From contig DATGUA010000032.1 of assembly GCA_035301545.1 (NCBI GenBank), positions 46,325-110,324 of the forward strand: a stretch of 64,000 bases of DNA, read 5' to 3'. Under the pieces are notes generated by a model. That model saw nothing but the letters and a program-made list of their open reading frames with translations, made no database searches and was not told where the DNA came from. The first letter of the stretch is position 1. Each line of letters starts with the position of its first letter. The stretch comes from DATGUA01 sp035301545. GTDB lineage: Bacteria; Bacillota; Clostridia; Tissierellales; Tissierellaceae. Positions 16,046-24,179 of the stretch are shown piece by piece. The position numbers were made by a program, and so were the translations under genes.

Positions 16046-17266
16046 ATGTCAAAAAAGAAAATAATTACAATATCAGTTATATTGTTAATTCTGACCAATA
16101 TAGTAACATTTGGTCTAACTAATATATTATCTTTACAATTTAATAATAAGGTTATAGTACCTAAAAAAGAATATGCTGAAATAAGCTCTGTGTTAGAAGA
16201 ATATTCTAAGATATTATTACTTGAATCTATTATTGAAGAAGATTATTTAAGAGATGTAGATCAAGATAAATTTATAGAAGGTCAATTTAAAGGAGTAGTT
16301 CAATCTTTAGAAGACCCTTATTCACAATATTTAACTGAAAAAGAATATAAATCTTTAAGTGAAGAGACATCAGGAAGTTTTGGAGGGATCGGGGTTATAG
16401 TAACACCAGGAGATGATAATTTAATTACCGTAGTATCTCCTATAGAAGATACACCAGGAGAAAGAGCAGGTATCAGATCTGGAGACAAGATTATAAAAGT
16501 AGATGGTGAAGAATATTCAGCTGAAGAAATGGACGAAGCAGTTGAAGTTATGAAAGGTGAACCAAATACAGATGTTAGTTTAACAATAATGAGAAGAGAT
16601 AATAATGTTAATGAAATGATAGATATGGATATAACCAGAGAAAAAATAAGACTAGAAACAGTTAAGTCTAATATAATAGATGATAATATAGGTTATATAA
16701 AATTAACTTCTTTTGATGAATTAACATATGATGATTTTAAAAAAGCTTTAGAAGAACTAGAAAATTCTAATGTAGAAGGTTTACTTATAGACCTAAGAAA
16801 TAATCCTGGAGGTTTATTAGATTCAACAGCTGATATAGCAAATGAACTTTTGGATAAAGGTGATATAGTGTATACAGAGGATAAAAATGGGAAAAGAGAA
16901 TATTTAAAATCAGATGAATCTCATACAGAATTACCTTTAGTAGTATTAGTTAATGAAGGAAGTGCAAGTGCTTCGGAAATATTAGCAGGAGCGATACAAG
17001 ATCATAATAGGGGTGAGATAATTGGAACCACCACTTTTGGTAAGGGGGTGGTACAAAGGATCAAACCATTATCAGATGGTTCAGCAATAAAATTGACTAT
17101 ATCAGAATATTTTACTCCAAATGGAACTAGTATACATGGTATTGGAGTCAAACCAGATATTGAAGTAGAATTAAATGAAGATGTGGAAGTTATCGGAGTT
17201 GAGAATCTAAATGAAGATAATCAATTGAAAGAAGCTATGGATGTATTAAAAGAAAAAATTAAATAG
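16046..17266 (+). CDS. ctpA: C-terminal processing peptidase (S41 family)
   Basis: 406 residues. A membrane anchor or signal (about 5-27, IITISVILLILTNIVTFGL) places the enzyme outside the membrane. The PDZ domain spans about 105-185 (SFGGIGVIVTPGDDN, GERAGIRSGDKIIKVDG). The S41 catalytic domain holds the Ser in NEGSASASEILAG and the Lys in TFGKGVVQ, so the Ser/Lys dyad is intact. CtpA-type proteases trim or degrade secreted proteins; next to ftsEX and a wall hydrolase, control of hydrolase turnover is a reasonable inference. AGGTGAG precedes the ATG. The previous terminator suggests partial transcriptional independence. Confidence 0.95.
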   Translation: MSKKKIITISVILLILTNIVTFGLTNILSLQFNNKVIVPKKEYAEISSVLEEYSKILLLESIIEEDYLRDVDQDKFIEGQFKGVVQSLEDPYSQYLTEKEYKSLSEETSGSFGGIGVIVTPGDDNLITVVSPIEDTPGERAGIRSGDKIIKVDGEEYSAEEMDEAVEVMKGEPNTDVSLTIMRRDNNVNEMIDMDITREKIRLETVKSNIIDDNIGYIKLTSFDELTYDDFKKALEELENSNVEGLLIDLRNNPGGLLDSTADIANELLDKGDIVYTEDKNGKREYLKSDESHTELPLVVLVNEGSASASEILAGAIQDHNRGEIIGTTTFGKGVVQRIKPLSDGSAIKLTISEYFTPNGTSIHGIGVKPDIEVELNEDVEVIGVENLNEDNQLKEAMDVLKEKIK

Positions 17267-17292
17267 TATCAAATAAAAAAGGGGAAAGATAT

Positions 17293-18063
17293 ATGGACGG
17301 GTTATATTATATTGTGTATTTTACAATAATAGATATACTTAAAACATTTACTTCTCCTTTTTTTATATTAATTCTTTTAATGGTATTTTTACAATACTAT
17401 AAAAGAATAGATAAGCCTATAAAAGCAACATTAAATTCTATGATGTTTGGAATATTAGGAGGAGTTATAGGCACTGTAGTATTTATATATTTAGAGATTT
17501 ATATTATACCAAAAGACTTTATTTATATATTTATAGTAGCAATTGTTTTATCTTTAATAGACCCAAGATTAGTATGTTTCGCCTATGGAGGGAGTTTGGT
17601 AGTATTAAGTAATTTAATAATAGGTTATCCAGATATAGATGCCTATAAATTTATGATAGTAATTTCAGTATTACATTTAATTGAAAGTTTGTTAATTTTA
17701 ATAAATGGAGCAGGACAAAAGAAAGCAGAAGTGTTCAATATAAATGGTAGACTGGATAGTGGCTATAATTTTATTAGGTTTTGGCCTTTACCTTTAGTTA
17801 TATTTATAGGTGATACTATAATTAAGCCTGTAACCTTATTGGCAATGCTAAATTATTCAGATTTTACAATATCAGACTCACCAAAGATCAAAACAATAAA
17901 AACCTCTATTATGCTGTTCTTTTATAGTATTATATTATTTATAATAACTAAAATTGATGTACATCCCTTCCTACCACCTATATTTGCTATATTAGGACAT
18001 GAATTTATAATGAGTTTGAATAAATATAAAGAATATAAAAGTTTTAAAAGAGAATCGTCTTAA
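17293..18063 (+). CDS. Polytopic membrane protein at the end of the ftsEX-ctpA cluster
   Basis: 256 residues with about seven hydrophobic segments, for example SPFFILILLMVFLQYY, MMFGILGGVIGTVVFIYL, IYIFIVAIVLSLI and a C-terminal SIMLFFYSIILFIITKI. It has no PDZ domain. In related Firmicutes a MinJ-like protein with a similar membrane part followed by a PDZ domain is encoded right after ctpA; this protein matches the membrane part in position and length only. It ends in a basic tail (KYKEYKSFKRESS). The start ATG is 27 bases after ctpA with AAGGGGAAAG in between, so it is probably cotranscribed. Its role is not known; a link with cell-wall or division machinery is inferred from context. Confidence 0.75.
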   Translation: MDGLYYIVYFTIIDILKTFTSPFFILILLMVFLQYYKRIDKPIKATLNSMMFGILGGVIGTVVFIYLEIYIIPKDFIYIFIVAIVLSLIDPRLVCFAYGGSLVVLSNLIIGYPDIDAYKFMIVISVLHLIESLLILINGAGQKKAEVFNINGRLDSGYNFIRFWPLPLVIFIGDTIIKPVTLLAMLNYSDFTISDSPKIKTIKTSIMLFFYSIILFIITKIDVHPFLPPIFAILGHEFIMSLNKYKEYKSFKRESS

Positions 18064-18208
18064 AATTATAATAAATATTTAATTTATAAGGTAATTAGTG
18101 TATGATAAAGATAGCGGCTTAATAAATGATTTTATTATGAACAAGATAATAGATACGATAAAGATATTCTAGATTATAAAATTTAAATAACGTAATAATG
18201 AGGAAAGG

Positions 18209-19072
18209 ATGTTTAATAAGATGAAGGATAAGGAAGTACTTTTAGTCTCAGATTTTGTAGGAGTAGGAAAAGTCGCATTATCTATGATGATACCAGTCCT
18301 ATCTACTATGGAGGCAAATTTAAATTATTTACCTACTGCAGTTATATCTAATAATTTTGATTATGGTGAAGCTGCTGTTCAAGAACTTAATGACTTTATG
18401 GAACAAAGTAAAGATATGTGGGAAAAGCATAAATTAAGATTTGATTTTATTTCTACAGGTATAGTCATGAATACTAAACAAGTAGATGTAGTAAAGGAGA
18501 TAATAGATCTTCATGAAAATAGACCAATCATAATCTCTGATCCGATTATGGGAGATGGTGGAAGAATTTATCCTGGATTATCTAAAGATGTAGTAAAAGC
18601 TTCTAGAGAAATGGCATTAATAGCAGATATATTAATACCTAATTTAACAGAATTATCCTTAATAGTTGGCAAAGAATATCCAAAAGAAGTAAGTGATGAA
18701 GTTATAAAAAAATGGTTAACTAAGATGCAAGGTAGAGGAGTTAAAGCTGCAATAGTTACTAGTGTGAAAATAGATAGCAAACATTATGTATATGGATATT
18801 CAGATGTAGATAATGATATATTTAGAGTAGAATATGATCATATTCCTGTAGATGTAGGAGGAGCAGGAGATATATTTACCTCATTAATGATAGGCCATAT
18901 ATCTAAAGGTACAGATATAAGAGAAGGAGTAAAATATACTACTGAAGTTTTAACTAATATTATTAAAAAAGAATATGAAAAAGGAATAACAAGTAGTGCA
19001 GAAGAAACGATAAATGATATAAAAGAAATTAGAATTCAAAATTACCTTCAGGATATTTATAATTCGCTATAA
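18209..19072 (+). CDS. PfkB-family kinase, probable pyridoxal/pyridoxamine kinase
   Basis: 287 residues. The C-terminal ATP-binding and catalytic motif VDVGGAGDIFTSLMIG (GAGD near residue 218) marks the ribokinase superfamily, and the N-terminal VLLVSDFVGVGKVALSMMIPVLS with NLNYLPTAVISNN fits the pyridoxal kinase (PdxY) branch, which phosphorylates B6 vitamers. DPIMGDGGRIYPG and LIPNLTELSLIVGKEY are typical inner motifs. Length is normal. It is a stand-alone gene with GAGGAAAGG overlapping the region before the ATG. The 145 bases before it hold no recognisable signal. The exact vitamer is not determined by sequence. Confidence 0.9.
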   Translation: MFNKMKDKEVLLVSDFVGVGKVALSMMIPVLSTMEANLNYLPTAVISNNFDYGEAAVQELNDFMEQSKDMWEKHKLRFDFISTGIVMNTKQVDVVKEIIDLHENRPIIISDPIMGDGGRIYPGLSKDVVKASREMALIADILIPNLTELSLIVGKEYPKEVSDEVIKKWLTKMQGRGVKAAIVTSVKIDSKHYVYGYSDVDNDIFRVEYDHIPVDVGGAGDIFTSLMIGHISKGTDIREGVKYTTEVLTNIIKKEYEKGITSSAEETINDIKEIRIQNYLQDIYNSL

Positions 19073-19122
19073 ATTAATAAATGAGTTTGACTACTAGATA
19101 TTAAAATGAGGAAGGTGATTTT

Positions 19123-20424
19123 ATGAATAAGGAACAAGATTTTGCTAAAAATTTAATTGATTTTATTGATGAAAGTCCAAGTTCATTTCATGCGACAAAA
19201 AATGTAGAAGATATACTTATTAAAAAAGGATTTAAGAAACTTAATTTACAAGATAGATGGGATTTAGAAAAAGAAGGTAAGTATTATACCATTAAAAATA
19301 ATTCGGCTATAGTAGGATTTGAAATAGGAAAAGGTGAAATAGAAAAAGATGGGTTTAACCTGATAGGAGCTCATACTGATTCACCAGGTTTTAAAATTAA
19401 GCCTAATCCTGAAATGGTAGTTGAAAATAAATATTTAAAGTTAAACACCGAAGTTTATGGTGGACCTATATTAAATACTTGGTTTGATAGACCTTTATCT
19501 ATAGCAGGTAGGGTAAGTTTAAAGACTGATAATCCATTAGAACCTAAGGAATTATTAGTGGATATAGAAGATCCTATTACTACAATACCAAATTTAGCAA
19601 TACACATGAATAGAAAGGTAAATGAAGGGACTAAAATTAATCCACAGAGTGACACCTTACCTTTAGTATCTAATATTAATGGTAATTTTGGAAAAAATAA
19701 TTTTTTAATAAATTTAATTGCCGAAAAGTTAGATATAAAAATAGATGATATTTTAGATTTTGAATTATTTTTATACGGAACAGAAAAAGGGTCTTTAATA
19801 GGCTTAAATAAAGAATTTATTTCTATTGGTAAATTAGATAATTTAGCAATGATCCATGCAGGTTTATACGGACTTGTAGATGGTAAAGTAGGAATGGCTA
19901 CAAATGTATTAGTGTGTTTTGATAATGAGGAAGTAGGAAGTAGAACTAAACAAGGAGCTGCTAGTCCTATGCTTAGAACAGTTCTTGAAAGAATTTCTTT
20001 AGCTATGGATAAAGATAAAGAAGATTATTATAGAGCATTGTCTAATTCTTTTATGATTTCAGCGGATCAAGCCCATGCACTACATCCAAATAATACAGAA
20101 AAATATGACCCAACTAATAAACCAATAATGAATGAAGGGCCAACGATAAAATTAGCTGCTAATCAAGCATATACAACGGACAATTTCTCATCAGCTGTAT
20201 ATGAAGGTATATGTAAATCTATTGATGTTCCTGTACAAAAGTTTGTAAATAGGTCTGATGCACAGGGAGGATCTACAATAGGGCCCATATCTTCTTCCCA
20301 ACTTGATATTGTTTCAATAGATATAGGTAATCCAATATTAGCAATGCATTCAATAAGAGAATTAGGTGGAGTATTAGATCATTATAATATATATAAATCT
20401 TTTAAAGAATTCTATGAAATATAA
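19123..20424 (+). CDS. apeB: M18 family aminopeptidase
   Basis: 433 residues, typical length. Zinc peptidase of the tetrahedral M18 family, which removes acidic or other N-terminal residues from peptides in the cytosol. Metal-binding motifs are intact: IGAHTDSPGFKIKP near residue 83, FDNEEVGSRTKQGA near 267 and a C-terminal His in LAMHSIRELGG near 408. A GAGGAAGGTGA ribosome site precedes the ATG. It lies 50 bases after the kinase gene and is closed by a strong terminator facing the convergent lipoprotein gene. Confidence 0.95.
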   Translation: MNKEQDFAKNLIDFIDESPSSFHATKNVEDILIKKGFKKLNLQDRWDLEKEGKYYTIKNNSAIVGFEIGKGEIEKDGFNLIGAHTDSPGFKIKPNPEMVVENKYLKLNTEVYGGPILNTWFDRPLSIAGRVSLKTDNPLEPKELLVDIEDPITTIPNLAIHMNRKVNEGTKINPQSDTLPLVSNINGNFGKNNFLINLIAEKLDIKIDDILDFELFLYGTEKGSLIGLNKEFISIGKLDNLAMIHAGLYGLVDGKVGMATNVLVCFDNEEVGSRTKQGAASPMLRTVLERISLAMDKDKEDYYRALSNSFMISADQAHALHPNNTEKYDPTNKPIMNEGPTIKLAANQAYTTDNFSSAVYEGICKSIDVPVQKFVNRSDAQGGSTIGPISSSQLDIVSIDIGNPILAMHSIRELGGVLDHYNIYKSFKEFYEI

Positions 20425-20433
20425 TTATATTTT

Positions 20434-20467
20434 AAAAGCTAGAAAGTAGGTTTACTTTCTAGCTTTT
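20434..20467. terminator. Bidirectional terminator between convergent genes
   Basis: Perfect 15-bp stem AAAAGCTAGAAAGTA (20434-20448) with TACTTTCTAGCTTTT (20453-20467), loop GGTT, with further T's on the + strand and an A tract at the left arm serving the opposite strand. Confidence 0.9.
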
Positions 20468-20473
20468 TTTTAT

Positions 20474-22054
20474 CTACTTATCTAATTGATCTAAATCTAT
20501 AGAATATATAATCTGAGACTTTTTACTATCAAATGGTGCCTTGTGATCTATATATAATAATCCTTTGTTTTTATTATAATAAACATTATCATTATTTATC
20601 GTAGCTATAAGCTCTTGCGACTTTTCATTTATATTATATTTATACATGGTATATTTGTTATCAGAATCATTTTTCTCAATTAATATTATATTTCCATTAC
20701 TTAAAGTAAAATAGTGACTTATATTTAAGTCTACACTATCGTAAACTTTTTCTTCTTTTAAATCATAAATTTCAAATCTATTATTATGACTTTCTTCATC
20801 TAGTTTCAGATAGGCAATTTGATTATTATTAATATAATTAGGTTTAAATCCATAATCATTAAATATAGTTTCATCCCAATTTGACTTTAAGTGAAATTTC
20901 AAATTATCAGAATCTATCTTTTTTTCCGTGATAAATATAGAATTGTTTAAGATCTTAAGATCGACTATGTTTTTATCTACTTTTGAGACTAAATCAAAAT
21001 CATTGTTTTCAATATTGTAAGTATAGATATTAGAAGATTCTTCTTTACTATCTACAATATATAATTCCTTATTATTTTTCCATCTGATAATACTTGGATT
21101 AATATTACTATTTAAGGAGGTTTTATATGCTTTTTTATTATTAGTTTCTACAATATAAACTTCATTATTCTCTTCATTAGATTCTAAAACCCCAATATAG
21201 CTAAGATTAGAATTAGGAACAGCAGATTGAATTTCTGCTTTAGATTTATATATGATTTCGGTATTATTATTATCTATATCAAAAATACATAAATTACTTT
21301 TTATATTTTTATTTTCTTTATTCTCTTTAGTTTTTTTATATAGTATGAATTTATCTGAAATATAATCTAATATTTCGCCTTCATCAATAAAGGAGGAAAT
21401 TGTTTCTTTAGATGAGTCAACAATATCTCCAGTATCTGCATCTACTAAAACCGATAGATTAATAATAGGATTGTTTATATTAGCTTTATCAAAAGTATTA
21501 TTATATGAAATATCCCATAGTAATTGATCAGATGTACTTATTATATTAACATCAGGAAAATCATTAACAGAAAGATTAAAATTTGAATTAACCTTATCTA
21601 TAATTTCATTAATTCCAAGCTTTAATCTAATAGGCTCATAATTTTCATTAATGATATTAAAGTTGAGATTTTCTATATCCTTATATTTTATGTCCTTTAA
21701 ATCTATTAAAACTTGAGGATTTACAATTTGCGACTTACGAATTTTTTTCTGGTTTTTGATATGTATATTAATTTCCTCGTTGATTTTTTTAATTTGAGTT
21801 ACATCTATACCAGAACTATTCATTAGTCCTAAAGAAACTAATACTTTAGAATTCATATCTTTCTTGATAACTTCAATCTTAGGATTTATATGTTGATAAC
21901 TTTTAGACATTGAAATTTTTTCTACTTCATAATCAATATCTATATCTGAATTTTTTTGTGAAGTATTTGTTCTGTTATGGATAATAGGATTTATATCACA
22001 TCCTAAAAGTAATAAAGTAAAAATAATTGTTAAACTAAGTAATATACGTTTCAT
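20474..22054 (-). CDS. Large lipoprotein, propeller-like, unknown function
   Basis: 526 residues. The N-terminus MKRILLSLTIIFTLLLLGC is a lipoprotein signal with lipobox LLGC, so the protein should be anchored outside the membrane. The middle contains VLVDADTGDIVDSSKET, which resembles PepSY-type segments, and the C-terminal half has repeated short beta patterns (LCIFDIDNNNTEII, EVYIVETNNKK, IYTYNIENNDFDL, FEIYDLKEEKVYD) suggestive of a TolB-like beta-propeller. I do not recognise a named family. Its start lies about 130 bases from uvrB on the opposite strand, and it ends at the terminator shared with the M18 gene. Confidence 0.75.
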   Translation of the reverse strand: MKRILLSLTIIFTLLLLGCDINPIIHNRTNTSQKNSDIDIDYEVEKISMSKSYQHINPKIEVIKKDMNSKVLVSLGLMNSSGIDVTQIKKINEEINIHIKNQKKIRKSQIVNPQVLIDLKDIKYKDIENLNFNIINENYEPIRLKLGINEIIDKVNSNFNLSVNDFPDVNIISTSDQLLWDISYNNTFDKANINNPIINLSVLVDADTGDIVDSSKETISSFIDEGEILDYISDKFILYKKTKENKENKNIKSNLCIFDIDNNNTEIIYKSKAEIQSAVPNSNLSYIGVLESNEENNEVYIVETNNKKAYKTSLNSNINPSIIRWKNNKELYIVDSKEESSNIYTYNIENNDFDLVSKVDKNIVDLKILNNSIFITEKKIDSDNLKFHLKSNWDETIFNDYGFKPNYINNNQIAYLKLDEESHNNRFEIYDLKEEKVYDSVDLNISHYFTLSNGNIILIEKNDSDNKYTMYKYNINEKSQELIATINNDNVYYNKNKGLLYIDHKAPFDSKKSQIIYSIDLDQLDK

Positions 22055-22119
22055 AAATTTGTCACCTCTTTGTAATATTTTATAACAAAAGTTAAATTAT
22101 AACAAGATATTAAATGATT

Positions 22120-22147
22120 TTGACATTCATGGGAAGTGTTATATAAT
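22120..22147 (+). promoter_or_regulatory. Promoter of uvrB-uvrA
   Basis: TTGACA at 22120-22125 and TATAAT at 22142-22147 with a 16-base spacer, 38 bases before the uvrB ATG. Confidence 0.85.
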
Positions 22148-22155
22148 GTAGATTG

Positions 22156-22167
22156 GAACTTATGTTC
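22156..22167 (+). promoter_or_regulatory. SOS box (LexA operator) for uvrB-uvrA
   Basis: GAACTTATGTTC fits the Gram-positive LexA operator core GAAC-N4-GTTC exactly. It covers the expected transcription start just after the -10 element, where a repressor would block transcription. LexA control of uvrB is established in B. subtilis. Confidence 0.85.
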
Positions 22168-22184
22168 AAATGAGGTGAAAGACT

Positions 22185-24152
22185 ATGAATAAATTTAAAT
22201 TAGAATCTAATTTTGAGCCTACTGGTGATCAACCAGAAGCAATAGATAAATTAGTTCAAGGAATAAATGATGATCTGACAGGACAAATACTTTTAGGAGT
22301 AACAGGATCAGGAAAAACTTTTACTATGGCTAATATAATTGAAAAGGTACAAAAACCTACATTAGTTATAGCACATAATAAAACTCTAGCCTATCAATTA
22401 GCTAGTGAATTTAAGGAGTTTTTCCCTAATAATGCAGTTGAATATTTTGTCAGTTATTATGATTATTATCAACCAGAAGCATATGTGCCACATTCAGACA
22501 CATATATAGAAAAAGATGCTTCTATAAATGATGAGATAGATAAATTACGTCACTCAGCTACAGCAGCACTTTTTGAAAGAAGAGATGTAATAATAGTTGC
22601 ATCTGTGTCTTGTATATATGGTTTAGGAGATCCTATAGATTATGAAAATTTAATGGTTTCTTTAAGACCTGGTATGATAAAAGATAGAGATGAAGTAATG
22701 AAAGAATTAGTTGATATACAATATATGAGAAATGATGTAAATTTTATTAGAGGAACTTTTAGAGTAAGAGGAGATGTGTTAGAGATATTCCCAGCAGCTT
22801 CTGATGAAAATACAATTAGAATAGAGTTTTTTGGAGATGAAATAGATAGAATAGTAGAAGTTAATCATTTAACTGGAGAAGTTATCGGATATAGAAATCA
22901 TATATCTATTTTTCCAGCTTCTCATTATGCTACTAGTGAGGAAAAAGTAGAAAGAGCATTAGTAACTATTGAACAAGAATTAGAAGGACGATTAAAAGAA
23001 CTTAAAGATCAAGATAAATTAGTTGAAGCTCAAAGATTAGAGCAAAGGACTAGATATGATTTAGAAATGTTAGAAGAAATGGGATTTTGTCAAGGGATAG
23101 AAAACTACTCTAGACATATGAGTGGTAGGGAACCAGGAAGTAGACCTTATACACTTATAGACTATTTTCCAGACGACTTTCTAATAATAACAGATGAATC
23201 TCATGTTACTATACCTCAAATAGGGGGTATGTATAATGGAGACAAAGCTAGAAAGATGAATTTAGTAGAATATGGATTTAGATTACCTTCTGCATTAGAT
23301 AATAGACCTTTAAAATTTACAGAATTTGAATCTATGGTAAATCAAATAATGTATGTATCTGCAACACCAGGGCCATATGAATATAAAAATAGTCAAAAAA
23401 CTGTAGAACAAATAATAAGACCTACAGGTTTATTAGATCCTCGTATTGAAGTAAGACCGATAAAACATCAAATAGATGATTTAGTATTAGAAATCGAAAA
23501 GACTATTGATAAAGGTGAACGAGTATTAGTAACTACACTAACTAAGAAGATGGCTGAAGATTTAACAAGATATTTTACAGAAATAGATATGAAAGTTACC
23601 TATTTACATTCAGATATAGATACAATAGAAAGAATGGAGATAATTAGGGATTTAAGATTGGGGAAATATGATGTATTAGTTGGAATTAACCTTTTAAGAG
23701 AAGGTTTAGACTTACCTGAAGTATCTTTAATAGCCATATTAGATGCAGATAAAGAAGGGTTTTTAAGATCAGAAACATCACTAGTACAAACTATAGGTAG
23801 GGCAGCGAGAAATGTAGATGGTAAAGTAATTATGTATGCTGATAGAATTACTGGATCAATGGATAGAGCTATAAGTGAAACTAATAGAAGAAGACAAATC
23901 CAAGATGAATATAATAAGGAACATAATATAACACCTACAACGATAAATAAAGCCGTTAGAGAAATTATAGAAGCTACAGTAGTAGCTGAAGAAGAGGCTG
24001 AATATGAGGAAAGTTTTACTGACGATGAAGTAGAATCTATGATAATAGGTTTAGAAGAAGCTATGTTAAAGGCAGCAGAAGAATTAGATTTTGAGAAAGC
24101 TGCAGAATTACGAGATAAAGTCATTCGATTGAAGAAGATGTTAAAAAACTGA
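22185..24152 (+). CDS. uvrB: Excinuclease ABC subunit B
   Basis: 655 residues, normal length. DNA damage verification helicase of nucleotide excision repair; takes over the lesion from UvrA and loads UvrC. Walker A GVTGSGKTFTMA near residue 38, the beta-hairpin region YYDYYQPEAYVP near 93, DEAD-box-like ITDESHV near 338 and helicase motifs GINLLREGLDLPEV and QTIGRAARN are all intact. The C-terminal UVR motif (AAEELDFEKAAELRDK) that binds UvrC is present. It is transcribed from a consensus promoter with an SOS box, and uvrA follows after 13 bases. Confidence 0.98.
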   Translation: MNKFKLESNFEPTGDQPEAIDKLVQGINDDLTGQILLGVTGSGKTFTMANIIEKVQKPTLVIAHNKTLAYQLASEFKEFFPNNAVEYFVSYYDYYQPEAYVPHSDTYIEKDASINDEIDKLRHSATAALFERRDVIIVASVSCIYGLGDPIDYENLMVSLRPGMIKDRDEVMKELVDIQYMRNDVNFIRGTFRVRGDVLEIFPAASDENTIRIEFFGDEIDRIVEVNHLTGEVIGYRNHISIFPASHYATSEEKVERALVTIEQELEGRLKELKDQDKLVEAQRLEQRTRYDLEMLEEMGFCQGIENYSRHMSGREPGSRPYTLIDYFPDDFLIITDESHVTIPQIGGMYNGDKARKMNLVEYGFRLPSALDNRPLKFTEFESMVNQIMYVSATPGPYEYKNSQKTVEQIIRPTGLLDPRIEVRPIKHQIDDLVLEIEKTIDKGERVLVTTLTKKMAEDLTRYFTEIDMKVTYLHSDIDTIERMEIIRDLRLGKYDVLVGINLLREGLDLPEVSLIAILDADKEGFLRSETSLVQTIGRAARNVDGKVIMYADRITGSMDRAISETNRRRQIQDEYNKEHNITPTTINKAVREIIEATVVAEEEAEYEESFTDDEVESMIIGLEEAMLKAAEELDFEKAAELRDKVIRLKKMLKN

Positions 24153-24161
24153 GGTGAAATA

Positions 24162-24179
24162 ATGAATGAAAAAAGATAA
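24162..24179 (+). other. Six-codon reading frame (ATG to TAA) overlapping the uvrA start
   Basis: Between GAGGTG (24151-24156) and the uvrA ATG at 24166 there is an earlier ATG at 24162 in another frame that reads five codons (MNEKR) and stops at 24179. It may be chance, or initiation at the first ATG could lower uvrA translation. Confidence 0.3.

Noticed and set aside
18064..18208. Possible riboswitch or small RNA before the PfkB-family kinase
   Set aside because: The 145 bases are AT-rich with no stable hairpin or known riboswitch core that I can recognise.
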